This document shows positions 1 to 6,913 of a DNA stretch of 12,972 nt, piece by piece. The notes under the pieces were generated by a model. It saw only the letters and a program-made list of their open reading frames with translations. It made no database searches and was not told the origin of the DNA. Origin of the DNA: an uncultured Eubacterium sp. (GTDB lineage: Bacteria; Bacillota; Clostridia; Lachnospirales; Lachnospiraceae). The stretch is from contig CAJOPM010000181.1 in assembly GCA_905236225.1 (NCBI GenBank), positions 1-12,972 on the forward strand. Reading direction: 5' to 3'. The translations under genes were made by a program, and so were the position numbers. Numbering within the stretch: position 1 is the stretch's first letter; each line of letters starts with the position of its first letter.

Positions 1-90
1 ACGGAGATTGAACCCCGCCTGAGACAAGTTTCTCTCCCCCGCCTACGCTTTGCTTAGAGGCGGGGGGGCATCTCGTCTGAGATATATCGT
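1..90. repeat. GC-rich palindromic element downstream of fliJ
   Basis: This stretch between the fliJ stop and the window edge is far richer in G+C than its surroundings. Its core is a perfect 9-bp inverted repeat: CCCCCGCCT at 36-44 and AGGCGGGGG at 58-66, with a 13-base loop. As plus-strand RNA the stem can extend to 34-68 through a U-G pair. Inside it, GC at 47-48 can pair with GC at 52-53, leaving a small bulge. A further CCCCGCCT at 13-20 is a direct repeat of the left arm and could compete for the right arm. A small stem, ATCTC/GAGAT, lies at 70-83. No U-tract follows on either strand, so it does not look like an intrinsic terminator. It resembles subterminal hairpins of IS200/IS605-type elements or a REP-like repeat, but no transposase is visible in the window. 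The hairpin is seen directly; its nature is inference. Confidence 0.6.
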
Positions 91-537
91 TTAGTCTTGA
101 TTATTTGAATAAGAGTAGCTTACAAGCTCATCAATTGATTTATTTTCAGCCATATTGAGTTCTTGTTTAAACTCTTCAAATTGCTTTTCCTTAAGCTTTT
201 CATGCGTCTTTCTTTCCATCATCACCTGATTTAATTTTTCACGAGCCTGATAAACCATCTCTTCGGCTTTTTTTACTGTTTTTTCCTGCTCGCTTATAGC
301 ATAATCCATAGCCTGCTGCGCCCTTTTATTTTCTTTAATCTCTTTGATATTAATATTGCCCTTCATCAAAGACTTCGCAGCCAACTCGTAAAGTTTTTTG
401 CGTTTTTGAAGAGCCGAAAGTACTTCTTCTTCTTGCATAAGCTTTGCATTTGCTGCACTAAAGGCGGATTTGGCCTGTGTTTCCAACTTGTATTTTACAT
501 CCAGAATATTCTGCATCCTATATGTAAATTTAGCCAT
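91..537 (-). CDS. fliJ: Flagellar export protein FliJ
   Basis: FliJ is the small coiled-coil stalk protein of the flagellar type III export ATPase complex at the cytoplasmic face of the basal body. It sits in the FliI hexamer and contacts FlhA, like the gamma subunit of F-type ATPases. The 148-residue product has the family length and is almost entirely charged alpha helix rich in K, E, Q and A, consistent with an antiparallel coiled coil. The start MAKFTYRMQNILDVKYKLE matches the usual FliJ opening, a short hydrophobic/aromatic patch followed by a helix. A strong AAGGAGGGG lies 5 nt before the ATG. It follows fliI by 21 nt, the normal fliH-fliI-fliJ order. FliJ sequences diverge strongly, so the call rests on position as well as sequence. 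Confidence 0.9.
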   Translation of the reverse strand: MAKFTYRMQNILDVKYKLETQAKSAFSAANAKLMQEEEVLSALQKRKKLYELAAKSLMKGNINIKEIKENKRAQQAMDYAISEQEKTVKKAEEMVYQAREKLNQVMMERKTHEKLKEKQFEEFKQELNMAENKSIDELVSYSYSNNQD

Positions 538-558
538 TAAATCCCCTCCTTAGATAAG

Positions 559-1869
559 CTAGTTTTCAAAAAGGCCTGATAAAATCTGTATTTCTTCTTC
601 AAAAGAAAATTTTTCGTCTGTTTGTTGTCTAAGAAAGCTGTTAACCGCATCAATATGCTCCATAGAATAATCAATTTCTTTGTTGGTGCCTTTTCTATAG
701 GCTCCTATATTAATGAGATCTTCCGCTTCCTGGTATGTAGCCAAGACATTTCTTAGCTGCCCCGAATATCCTTTGTGCTCTTTTGTAGCTATAGCAGACA
801 TACATCTTGATATACTCTGTAATACGTCAATCGCAGGATAATGATTTCTTTGTCCCAGCCTTCTCGATAAAACAATATGTCCATCCAAGATACTTCTTGC
901 CGTATCTGTAATCGGCTCATTAAAATCATCGCCATCAACAAGAACAGTATAAAGTCCTGTAATAGAGCCAACATCTGAGTTACCCGCTCTTTCTAGCAGC
1001 TTAGGCATTTCAGAATATACGCTCGGCGGATACCCTCTTGTAACAGGTGGTTCCCCACTGGCAAGGCCTATTTCTCTTTGAGCCATTGAAAAACGTGTAA
1101 GAGAGTCCATCATAAGCAAAACATCCTGACCTTGATCTCTGAAATATTCGGCTATAGCAGTAGCAGTTTTGGCCGCCTTGTTTCTTATTAGCGCCGGTTT
1201 GTCAGACGTTGCTACTATTACAACCGAGCGTCTCATGCCTTCTTCTCCTAAATCATTTTCAATAAATTCTCTTACTTCTCTTCCACGCTCCCCTATCAAA
1301 GCAATAATATTAATATCCGCTTTAGTATTTCTTGCAAACATTCCAAGCAACGTACTCTTGCCTACTCCCGAGCCTGCAAATATACCTATTCTTTGACCTT
1401 TGCCTACAGTAATAAGTCCATCTACCGCTTTTACTCCAAGCGGCAGCACTTCGTTAATAATTACCCTTTTTAAAGGATCCGGCGCAGGCGCTTCTACCGG
1501 ATAAAACTCATTTGTATCTATCTGCTCTCCTGCAAGCGGTCTTCCTATCCCGTCTAAAACGTGCCCCAATACCGCCGGCCCAACAGATACTTGCAGCGGG
1601 TGTTCTAAATTTTTAACAATACATCCCACACCCAGACCTTCTACGCTGTCATAAGGCATTAATAAAAGATGCTTATCTGCAAAGCCTACAACCTCTGCTA
1701 TAACATAAGCATCTTCATCTGTGTTTGAAATTATCATGCACAAATCATTAAGGCTTGCCTTAGGTCCTACAGATTCTATAGTGAGTCCAACTATTTTAAC
1801 GACTCTGCCGAGGCGATTAAAAAAATTACCGTCAGCAACAGCCATATATTTGTCCATATTATAGTCCAT
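559..1869 (-). CDS. fliI: Flagellum-specific ATP synthase FliI (export ATPase)
   Basis: FliI is the hexameric ATPase at the base of the flagellar export apparatus. It is homologous to the F1 beta subunit and helps unfold and release export substrates from their chaperones. The 436-residue product shows an N-terminal beta-barrel domain (about 15-90), Walker A AGSGVGKS at 165-172, the GERGREV motif at 193-199 and Walker B LLMMD at 251-255. It also has the family segment SMAQREIGLASGEPPVTRGY at 261-280 and a C-terminal helical domain. Length and motifs are intact. The chosen ATG has GGGAG about 10 nt upstream; Met5 is a possible alternative. It lies 27 nt after fliH and 21 nt before fliJ, with which it forms the FliH2-FliI-FliJ complex. 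The PPVTRGY region and the flagellar context separate it from F/V-type ATPase subunits. Confidence 0.97.
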   Translation of the reverse strand: MDYNMDKYMAVADGNFFNRLGRVVKIVGLTIESVGPKASLNDLCMIISNTDEDAYVIAEVVGFADKHLLLMPYDSVEGLGVGCIVKNLEHPLQVSVGPAVLGHVLDGIGRPLAGEQIDTNEFYPVEAPAPDPLKRVIINEVLPLGVKAVDGLITVGKGQRIGIFAGSGVGKSTLLGMFARNTKADINIIALIGERGREVREFIENDLGEEGMRRSVVIVATSDKPALIRNKAAKTATAIAEYFRDQGQDVLLMMDSLTRFSMAQREIGLASGEPPVTRGYPPSVYSEMPKLLERAGNSDVGSITGLYTVLVDGDDFNEPITDTARSILDGHIVLSRRLGQRNHYPAIDVLQSISRCMSAIATKEHKGYSGQLRNVLATYQEAEDLINIGAYRKGTNKEIDYSMEHIDAVNSFLRQQTDEKFSFEEEIQILSGLFEN

Positions 1870-1896
1870 ATGTATTTTACTCCCGAAAACCTACAT

Positions 1897-2739
1897 TTAA
1901 GCTAAAGAACGAAGATTCTTAATCAGATTATCCATTTGCACATCCAATCCACAATCAAACATTCCATTCTCGGTCTCTATAAGACATTGATTTTGCATAA
2001 GTGAAGAGTCCGGAACAATATCTAATGCGCAATCAGTTCCGATTCTTTGCAATATATCCTCCTTATGCTCATTAAGATATTCAACATTATCTTCATTAAC
2101 TCTAATCTTGAATTCAGAGCACCCATCCGTCGATGTAAGGGTTTTTCTGACAAGGTAGAGCAAAACCTCTTTACTGTCATCAAACTGAATATGAAAAACC
2201 TTGTTGACAACTTTAAGAATAGTATCTAAGAGCATTGATTCAAGATGCGACATTTCGTTTTCATAATTTTGCCGGCGCATCTGATCTTCTTCTAATAGGC
2301 TGGCCTTTTGGGCTTCAAGTTCTTCGTTTGCTTTTGCGTTGCCTAATGAATACCCTTCATTGTAGCCTTCATCTTTGGCATCATTTTTTATTTGCTCTGC
2401 ATCATTAGTTGCTTCTTCAATAATTTGATTGGCTCTTTTTTGAGCATCATTTAACATCTCATCAGCCATTTGCTGAATCTGTTCTAAATCTATCTTTGGC
2501 TCAGCTTCTTCTTCATATTCTTCTTCGCCAAGCACACTTTCATCATCAATCTCATCAGCATCAGCGTCTAATCTTTCGGCATCTATTCCTGCTACAAAAT
2601 CTGAGGTTTTATTCTTCTTTTTCTTTTCTTCTTCGATAATCTTTTCCATCTTCTTTTGGAAAAGATCATTTGTATCAATTACCCTTTTCGGTATTTCGTC
2701 AGAGAGCATACCTGCCCTAAAGTAATTATTACTAGGCAA
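1897..2739 (-). CDS. fliH: Flagellar assembly protein FliH
   Basis: FliH is the peripheral regulator of the flagellar export ATPase; its dimer binds the FliI N-terminus and links it to the switch complex. The 280-residue product has a basic N-terminus with a VID motif at 20-22, common in clostridial FliH proteins, and a strongly acidic linker (about 53-83). A long coiled coil (about 84-165) contains the GxxxGxxxG glycine repeat at 125-133 that is characteristic of FliH. A globular C-terminal domain (about 166-280) resembles the stator subunit E/delta fold. The start is TTG, overlapping the fliG stop by 8 bases, with TGGAGG about 12 nt upstream inside fliG; this suggests translational coupling. 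An ATG at residue 11 (2709) with AGGG ahead of it is the alternative. Identity is firm from fold pattern and position; the exact start is less so. Confidence 0.88.
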   Translation of the reverse strand: MPSNNYFRAGMLSDEIPKRVIDTNDLFQKKMEKIIEEEKKKKNKTSDFVAGIDAERLDADADEIDDESVLGEEEYEEEAEPKIDLEQIQQMADEMLNDAQKRANQIIEEATNDAEQIKNDAKDEGYNEGYSLGNAKANEELEAQKASLLEEDQMRRQNYENEMSHLESMLLDTILKVVNKVFHIQFDDSKEVLLYLVRKTLTSTDGCSEFKIRVNEDNVEYLNEHKEDILQRIGTDCALDIVPDSSLMQNQCLIETENGMFDCGLDVQMDNLIKNLRSLA

Positions 2740-3739
2740 TTATCTCGTCGCCTCCACCTCTGGAAATAACAATCTCAGCCGAATCCTCAAGCTGCCTGAT
2801 GATATTTACAATCTTTTGCTGAGCCTCTTCTACATCTTTCATACGTACAGGACCCATAAACTCCATATCTTCCTTAATCATTGCCGCAAGACGTTTTGAC
2901 AGGTTCTTAAATATAACATTTTGAACCTCTTCGTTTGCACCTTTAAGGGCAATACTAAGATCTGAGTTTTCAACCTCACGCAGCACACGCTGTATCGCAC
3001 GATCGTCCAAAAGCAAAATATCCTCGAATACGAACATCTTCTTTCTGATTTCGTCCGCAAGTTCCGGCTCTTCTATTTCGAGAGACTCCATGATATGCTT
3101 CTCTGTTCCTCTATCTACAGAGTTAAGTATCTCGACTATAGCATCTACACCGCCGACAATTGTGTAATCCTGATTAATTAGTGATGAAAGCTTTCTTTCC
3201 AATACGTTCTCCACCTCTTTAATCACATCAGGTGATGTCCTGTCCATCATTGCAACTCTCTTTGCAACATCGGCCTGTTTCTCAGGCGGCAGGGCACCGA
3301 CAATAAGTGCAGCCTGTGCACCCGGCAAATAAGACAAAATCATGGCAATGGTCTGCGGATGCTCATCTTGAATAAAGTTAAGTATCTGTCCGGGATCTGT
3401 CTTTCTGATAAACTCAAAAGGTCTAACCTGAAGAGAAGCTGTAAGTTTTGTAATAACGTCTTGAGCTTTTTCATTACCGAAGGATTTTTCAAGAAGTTCT
3501 CTTGCGTATCCAATACCACCTTCTGCAATATACTGCTGAGCAAGACATACCTGATAAAACTCATTCAACACTTCTTCTTTGAGCTCGGATGAGACGCTTC
3601 TGGTATTAGCTATCTCAAGTGTCAATTCTTCAATCTCTTCATCCTTAAGATGCTGAAATACCGTAGATGACATCTCCGGTCCTAACGCTATGAGCAAAAT
3701 AGCTGCTTTTTGTACTCCACTTAAATCATCTGCAGCCAT
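2732..3739 (-). CDS. fliG: Flagellar motor switch protein FliG
   Basis: FliG forms the rotor ring on the cytoplasmic face of the MS ring. It binds FliF through its N-terminal domain and FliM through its middle domain, and it generates torque with MotA through charged residues in the C-terminal domain. The 335-residue product is full length. The opening LSGVQKAAILLIALGPE matches the family, the EHPQ motif of the middle domain is at 126-129 and the MFVF hinge at 235-238. The charged torque helix lies in about 278-295 (KRLAAMIKEDMEFMGP). ATG begins only 3 nt after the fliF stop. GAGGAGG within the fliF end lies about 15 nt upstream and GGGG is nearer, so translation is probably coupled to fliF. 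It overlaps fliH by 8 bases. Confidence 0.97.
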   Translation of the reverse strand: MAADDLSGVQKAAILLIALGPEMSSTVFQHLKDEEIEELTLEIANTRSVSSELKEEVLNEFYQVCLAQQYIAEGGIGYARELLEKSFGNEKAQDVITKLTASLQVRPFEFIRKTDPGQILNFIQDEHPQTIAMILSYLPGAQAALIVGALPPEKQADVAKRVAMMDRTSPDVIKEVENVLERKLSSLINQDYTIVGGVDAIVEILNSVDRGTEKHIMESLEIEEPELADEIRKKMFVFEDILLLDDRAIQRVLREVENSDLSIALKGANEEVQNVIFKNLSKRLAAMIKEDMEFMGPVRMKDVEEAQQKIVNIIRQLEDSAEIVISRGGGDEIIA

Positions 3740-3742
3740 ATT

Positions 3743-5365
3743 CTAACCCCAGTCCTCCTCAAGCCAATTACGTAGCAACGCCGCGGTTGCCTCCGGATTG
3801 TTTTCAACAAATTTTTCTATCTGTATCCTAACCTCGGATTTTTCAGTATAACCGATATCCTCAAGTGATTCCTCAGCCTCTTTTGTCGATTCAAGAAGAC
3901 TTTCTACAGAAAGTTCGGGTTCGGGCTCGACTTCCTCTTCCTGCTCGCGCCTCATGCTGCGGAACACAACAAATCCAAGCAATGCAAATATCAGTACAGC
4001 CAAAATTATCTCAAAGTAATCGGTTATCGATCTTCCATCATCCGAATACTGGAAGAACGGAACTTCATATGCAACAATAGTAACATTGTCTTCAGAAAAT
4101 CCGGTTGCCTTTTGCACAGCCGTATATAAATCTTCGTCTACCTCTAACTTAACTCTATCACTGTTTTCCTCAACGAACTCATCAAATGTCATGCCTAGTT
4201 CATCAAGAGTCCCATCCTCTTCCATCTCATCCTGGTTATAGATGTGATATGTTGTAGCCACAACAGAAACCGATGATGTATCATAATCTATCGTCACACC
4301 ACTTTCTGTATTAGTTATTTCTTCACTAGGAAGATAATCTTCAGTAACGTCAGATACAGTGCTTTCTGTAACCTCATTATCCTCTGTTACATATGTAGTA
4401 TCATTATCATTGGAATCTGTTCCCGGAACAGCACCGCTTCCTGATGTAGTCTCCGAATTATATTCACTTCTGCTGTCCAAATATCCCTGTGTCTGTCCTT
4501 CATCAACATAATAGTGATGATCGGTGGATTCCTGATACTGATAATTTAATACCAGGTTAAGACCAACATTAACATTGTCATACACGTCAGTACCCAAAAT
4601 TACATTAGATACTTCCGAACGTTTCATAGATTCAGCTTCCTGCTGATATCCGAGCTGATCATCTCCGGTTCCAAGGGTCTTGCCTGATTCATCATCTGAG
4701 TCACCGCCCGAGAACAACACATTGCTGTCAGTATCCATAATCAGGATATTATCTGTCGTATCATTACCTACCGCAGTTGCAACAAACTGTGCCATACCAA
4801 GCGATTGTTCTTCACTTAGCTCGCCGTCAAGCTCTAAAATAACACTTGCATAAGTGTCCTGATCTTCTGCTATAAGCGTGCCGTCATCAGTAGGAATAGA
4901 CAAAGAAACCTTTGCACTCTTAACGTTTTGCATGGTTTGCATATGCTCTGCAAGTTTTTCTTCAGTATATAGCTGATATTTCTTGGTCTTATCCGATTCA
5001 GTTGAAGAAAAGCCGCCGTCAAAAACATTATCAATACTATACGTCTCTGTCGGTATAGAGTTTTCACCTAAAAGTATATTGGCATCCGCTTCATTTTCCT
5101 CTAATACTTCATAAGTAAGACCGTCTGAAGAAACCTGATATTCGATACCGTTATCATCAAGCAAAGTCTTAACTTCAGAAGACTGTGCCGTAGACTCACA
5201 GGTTATAAGCGTAATCCAAGTCTCTCTAGAGCCTAATACAGCCACCACCACAATCGCTGCAGCAACACCTGCCACAATACTTATAAGAAGCACTTTCTGA
5301 TTGCGGCTAAGTTTGTTCCAAAACTCTTTAATTCTATCTAAAATTCCTTTCAAACGCTCTTGCAT
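3743..5365 (-). CDS. fliF: Flagellar MS-ring protein FliF
   Basis: FliF builds the MS ring in the cytoplasmic membrane, the platform on which rotor, export gate and rod assemble. The 540-residue product has one membrane segment near the N-terminus (about 25-45) and a second near the C-terminus (about 449-470). Between them are the extracytoplasmic ring-building domains, including the ETYSIDNVFDGG region (107-118) and TEEKLAEHMQTMQNVKSAKV (134-153), recognisable YscJ/FliF features. The C-terminal tail, about 511-540 and ending in NWLEEDWG, matches the FliG-binding end. An unusual Ser/Thr/Asp/Glu/Asn-rich stretch, residues 300-373, lacks any Lys, Arg or His and lies in the beta-collar region. 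ATG has TAGGAG 7 nt upstream. A 111-nt gap with a hairpin separates it from fliE, the largest gap inside this operon segment. Confidence 0.96.
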   Translation of the reverse strand: MQERLKGILDRIKEFWNKLSRNQKVLLISIVAGVAAAIVVVAVLGSRETWITLITCESTAQSSEVKTLLDDNGIEYQVSSDGLTYEVLEENEADANILLGENSIPTETYSIDNVFDGGFSSTESDKTKKYQLYTEEKLAEHMQTMQNVKSAKVSLSIPTDDGTLIAEDQDTYASVILELDGELSEEQSLGMAQFVATAVGNDTTDNILIMDTDSNVLFSGGDSDDESGKTLGTGDDQLGYQQEAESMKRSEVSNVILGTDVYDNVNVGLNLVLNYQYQESTDHHYYVDEGQTQGYLDSRSEYNSETTSGSGAVPGTDSNDNDTTYVTEDNEVTESTVSDVTEDYLPSEEITNTESGVTIDYDTSSVSVVATTYHIYNQDEMEEDGTLDELGMTFDEFVEENSDRVKLEVDEDLYTAVQKATGFSEDNVTIVAYEVPFFQYSDDGRSITDYFEIILAVLIFALLGFVVFRSMRREQEEEVEPEPELSVESLLESTKEAEESLEDIGYTEKSEVRIQIEKFVENNPEATAALLRNWLEEDWG

Positions 5366-5422
5366 CAGGTTCTCCTAACAAAAGATAAAACAAAAAATAA
5401 ACAACTTAAAACATACAAACAT

Positions 5423-5466
5423 TCAAGGATAACACCTCTCTTTTTATGACGTGGAGCTATCCTTGA
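5423..5466 (-). repeat. Intercistronic hairpin between fliE and fliF
   Basis: A perfect 9-bp inverted repeat (TCAAGGATA at 5423-5431, TATCCTTGA at 5458-5466) encloses a 26-base loop. In the loop, CAC and GTG can add a short inner stem. It begins about 10 nt after the fliE stop, and its 3' end is about 57 nt before the fliF ATG. No immediate run of U follows on the minus strand (AUGUUUGUAUG...), so it is not a standard terminator. An RNA processing or stability element that sets the fliF-to-fliE ratio is a reasonable inference. Confidence 0.7.
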
Positions 5467-5476
5467 GCGTATAATA

Positions 5477-5794
5477 TTACATCTGCATATTCATAATAGA
5501 TTGATAAGCTTCTATAACTTTGTCCCTAACTGCTACGGTGTATTGCAAAGCCACATTAGCCTCCTCCTGAGCCACCAACAAATCATGTGTATTGGTCGCC
5601 TCTCCCAAAGCAAACTGTATTTCAGCCGATTCAGCTGCATTTTCCAAATCATTAGTCTCACCGATCATATCCAATGCCGACTGAAATATAGTGTCAAAGC
5701 CTTGCTCCTCCTCTTGTTTTGCGACATAATTATTATTCTTAATCGCTGATTCTATATAAGGCGATGACACATTAGTAAGTTCAGTAATATTCAT
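5477..5794 (-). CDS. fliE: Flagellar hook-basal body protein FliE
   Basis: FliE is the small adaptor joining the MS ring and export gate to the proximal rod, and is the first rod-type protein exported. The 105-residue product has the family length. Its conserved C-terminal half includes GEATNTHDLLVAQEEANVAL (64-83) and ends with an AYQSIMNMQM helix (96-105), matching the FliE pattern of a Gly-x-x-x-x-x-His-Asp segment followed by a conserved AY near the end. No signal peptide is present, as expected for type III export. The ATG has AAAGGAG 7 nt upstream, and this SD overlaps the flgC stop codon (12 nt gap), suggesting coupled translation. It is the third gene of the operon; a hairpin-containing gap follows. 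Confidence 0.93.
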   Translation of the reverse strand: MNITELTNVSSPYIESAIKNNNYVAKQEEEQGFDTIFQSALDMIGETNDLENAAESAEIQFALGEATNTHDLLVAQEEANVALQYTVAVRDKVIEAYQSIMNMQM

Positions 5795-5806
5795 CTATAA
5801 TCTCCT

Positions 5807-6247
5807 TTACTGTCCTATATTAAGTCCCAACTGAGCCATTCCCTTGCTAGCCTCAAAAGCTGTGGCATTAGCTTCATAAGCTCTGCTGGCATCAATAAGG
5901 TTTGTCATCTCGGTAACAATATTTACATTTGGATAGGTAACATAGCCGTTCTCATCCGCATCCGGATTGGACGGATCGTATTCCATCTTATATTCACTCG
6001 AATGGTCTTCGGAAACCGTGGTAATCTTAACACCGTTACCTATCAAATCTCCTCTGGCCTTTCTAAGATAATCTTCAAATCCGTTAACGCCTTTTTCCTG
6101 GAAAGTAACTACCTTACGTGTATATGGAGTTCCGTCCTCAGTACTTGTAGTATTAACATTAGCTATATTTTCTGAAATAATATCACTTCTAAAACGCTGA
6201 GCAGTCATGCCTGAAGCATTTATTTCAAACGATTGAAACATTGCCAT
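5807..6247 (-). CDS. flgC: Flagellar basal-body rod protein FlgC
   Basis: FlgC is a proximal rod protein, polymerised on the FlgB/FliE base after export through the flagellar type III apparatus. The 146-residue product shows the N-terminal rod/hook signature (SFEINASGMTAQRFRSDIIS, 6-25, then ENIANVNTT). The FlgC-specific segment YDPSNPDADENGYVTYPNV is at 90-108, and the C-terminal helix with the pattern EMTNLIDASRAYEANATAFE is at 113-132. The start ATG has AAGGAGG about 8-9 nt upstream; Met3 is a less likely alternative because it lies too far from the SD. It follows flgB by 28 nt and precedes fliE by 12 nt, the standard flgB-flgC-fliE order of Gram-positive fla/che operons. Confidence 0.97.
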   Translation of the reverse strand: MAMFQSFEINASGMTAQRFRSDIISENIANVNTTSTEDGTPYTRKVVTFQEKGVNGFEDYLRKARGDLIGNGVKITTVSEDHSSEYKMEYDPSNPDADENGYVTYPNVNIVTEMTNLIDASRAYEANATAFEASKGMAQLGLNIGQ

Positions 6248-6275
6248 AATCTATTCCTCCTTAACTAAAAACTCC

Positions 6276-6668
6276 CTATACCTTAGCTGCTGTCTTAAGC
6301 CTGCTGATTTCTTGTGAAATACTACTTGTAAGTCCCTGATATCTTATCTGTTCGGAAGCAAGTTCCATAGATTCGGTATCAATATCAACATTATTATAAT
6401 CTCTTCTGTAAGAATAGTTGGCAGAATCAACATATGTCCTGGCATTCAAATGATTAAGATGAATATTCTTAATTTTAGAATCCAGCGTTTCGTATTTGGA
6501 CATTCCAAGCTCTGCTTCTAAAATGCCTTCAAAATCCACATCTTGTCTTTTGTATTCCGGCGTGTCTACATTGGCAATATTATTACTAATGGTCTGTTCT
6601 CTTAGCCAGCTTGCGTCCGCCGCCTTAGTAAGAACGTTCGCATAGCTGAAAACGCTTGAACTAAACAT
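6276..6668 (-). CDS. flgB: Flagellar basal-body rod protein FlgB
   Basis: FlgB is the proximal rod protein and the first gene of the flagellar operon here. The 130-residue product carries the rod signature SNNIANVDTPEYKRQDVDFE (28-47) and a C-terminal helix (about 100-128) that packs with the N-terminal helix in the rod. Length is typical. The start is taken at 6668 (MFSSSVFSYANVLTKAADAS). The reading frame stays open further upstream, but that extension has no family similarity, whereas GGAGGGAGG lies 7 nt before this ATG. A candidate sigma-A promoter lies about 90 nt upstream, and the leader can fold so that its 5' end pairs right beside the SD. The strong codY terminator upstream implies that the operon relies on its own promoter. 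Confidence 0.96.
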   Translation of the reverse strand: MFSSSVFSYANVLTKAADASWLREQTISNNIANVDTPEYKRQDVDFEGILEAELGMSKYETLDSKIKNIHLNHLNARTYVDSANYSYRRDYNNVDIDTESMELASEQIRYQGLTSSISQEISRLKTAAKV

Positions 6669-6685
6669 AGACTTTCCTCCCTCCG

Positions 6686-6754
6686 GTAAGCATACATAGT
6701 GCTGCAGCTTAATATTTGGCATTGCAAATTACTACCGCAAAAATCTACGCTTAC
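6686..6754 (-). promoter_or_regulatory. flgB leader with long-range stem next to the SD
   Basis: GTAAGCGTA (minus strand, 6754-6746) is complementary to TATGCTTAC (6694-6686), giving nine pairs with one G-U. The 3' arm is immediately followed by CGGAGGGAGG, the flgB Shine-Dalgarno. The predicted transcription start (about 6752) falls within the 5' arm, so the first nucleotides of the mRNA would close a domain of about 50 nt beside the ribosome site. Pairing is seen directly; any regulatory role is inference. Confidence 0.4.
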
Positions 6755-6758
6755 AACA

Positions 6759-6786
6759 ATTATAAAATATATTAAAAAAAACACAA
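6759..6786 (-). promoter_or_regulatory. Candidate sigma-A promoter of the flagellar operon
   Basis: On the minus strand, TATAAT (6759-6764) is a perfect -10 hexamer. It is preceded 16 bases upstream by TTGTGT (6781-6786), a weak -35 with only TTG matching. The spacer is dominated by a run of T. Transcription would start near 6752, about 84 nt before the flgB ATG. It is the best promoter candidate between the codY terminator and flgB, as expected for an early flagellar gene set in Gram-positives. Confidence 0.55.
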
Positions 6787-6834
6787 GTGCTTTTTGAAGA
6801 TTTTTACATCATATTGGGGCTATTTTTTAATTTT

Positions 6835-6862
6835 AGCACAACATATGCCCGAATATTATGCT
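6835..6862 (-). repeat. 10-bp hairpin in the codY-flgB gap
   Basis: As minus-strand RNA, AGCAUAAUAU pairs with AUGUUGUGCU through ten contiguous pairs including two G-U wobbles, around the loop UCGGGCAU. As DNA or as plus-strand RNA, the wobble positions become A-C mismatches, so the structure is favoured in minus-strand RNA. It lies 12-40 nt beyond the codY terminator and upstream of the candidate flgB promoter, so only read-through from codY or an unseen promoter would transcribe it. No U-tract follows. Confidence 0.5.
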
Positions 6863-6873
6863 GCAAAATCCTC

Positions 6874-6913
6874 AAAAAACAAAAAGAGATTTATAGAAAA
6901 ATCTACAAATCCC
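6874..6913 (-). terminator. Intrinsic terminator of codY
   Basis: On the minus strand, GGGATTTGTAGA (6913-6902) pairs with TCTATAAATCTC (6897-6886). This gives a continuous 12-bp stem with two G-U pairs and a TTTT loop, followed directly by TTTTTGTTTTTT (6885-6874). It is a textbook strong rho-independent terminator, about 80 nt after the codY stop. It separates the codY transcription unit from the flagellar operon. Confidence 0.92.

Noticed and set aside
1..20. A tRNA T-arm-like hairpin on the minus strand (CGGGGTTCAATCTCCG)
   Set aside because: The 5-bp stem leaves a 6-base loop instead of 7, and no matching anticodon or D arm exists in the upstream GC-rich sequence, so a tRNA gene is not supported.
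1169..1396. A 75-codon plus-strand frame antisense to fliI
   Set aside because: It covers the FliI Walker A/Walker B region on the opposite strand; the real gene fully explains the sequence.
6669..6722. An N-terminal extension of FlgB by 18 residues
   Set aside because: The extension would translate through the GGAGGGAGG Shine-Dalgarno and has no rod-protein similarity; the ATG at 6668 is preferred.
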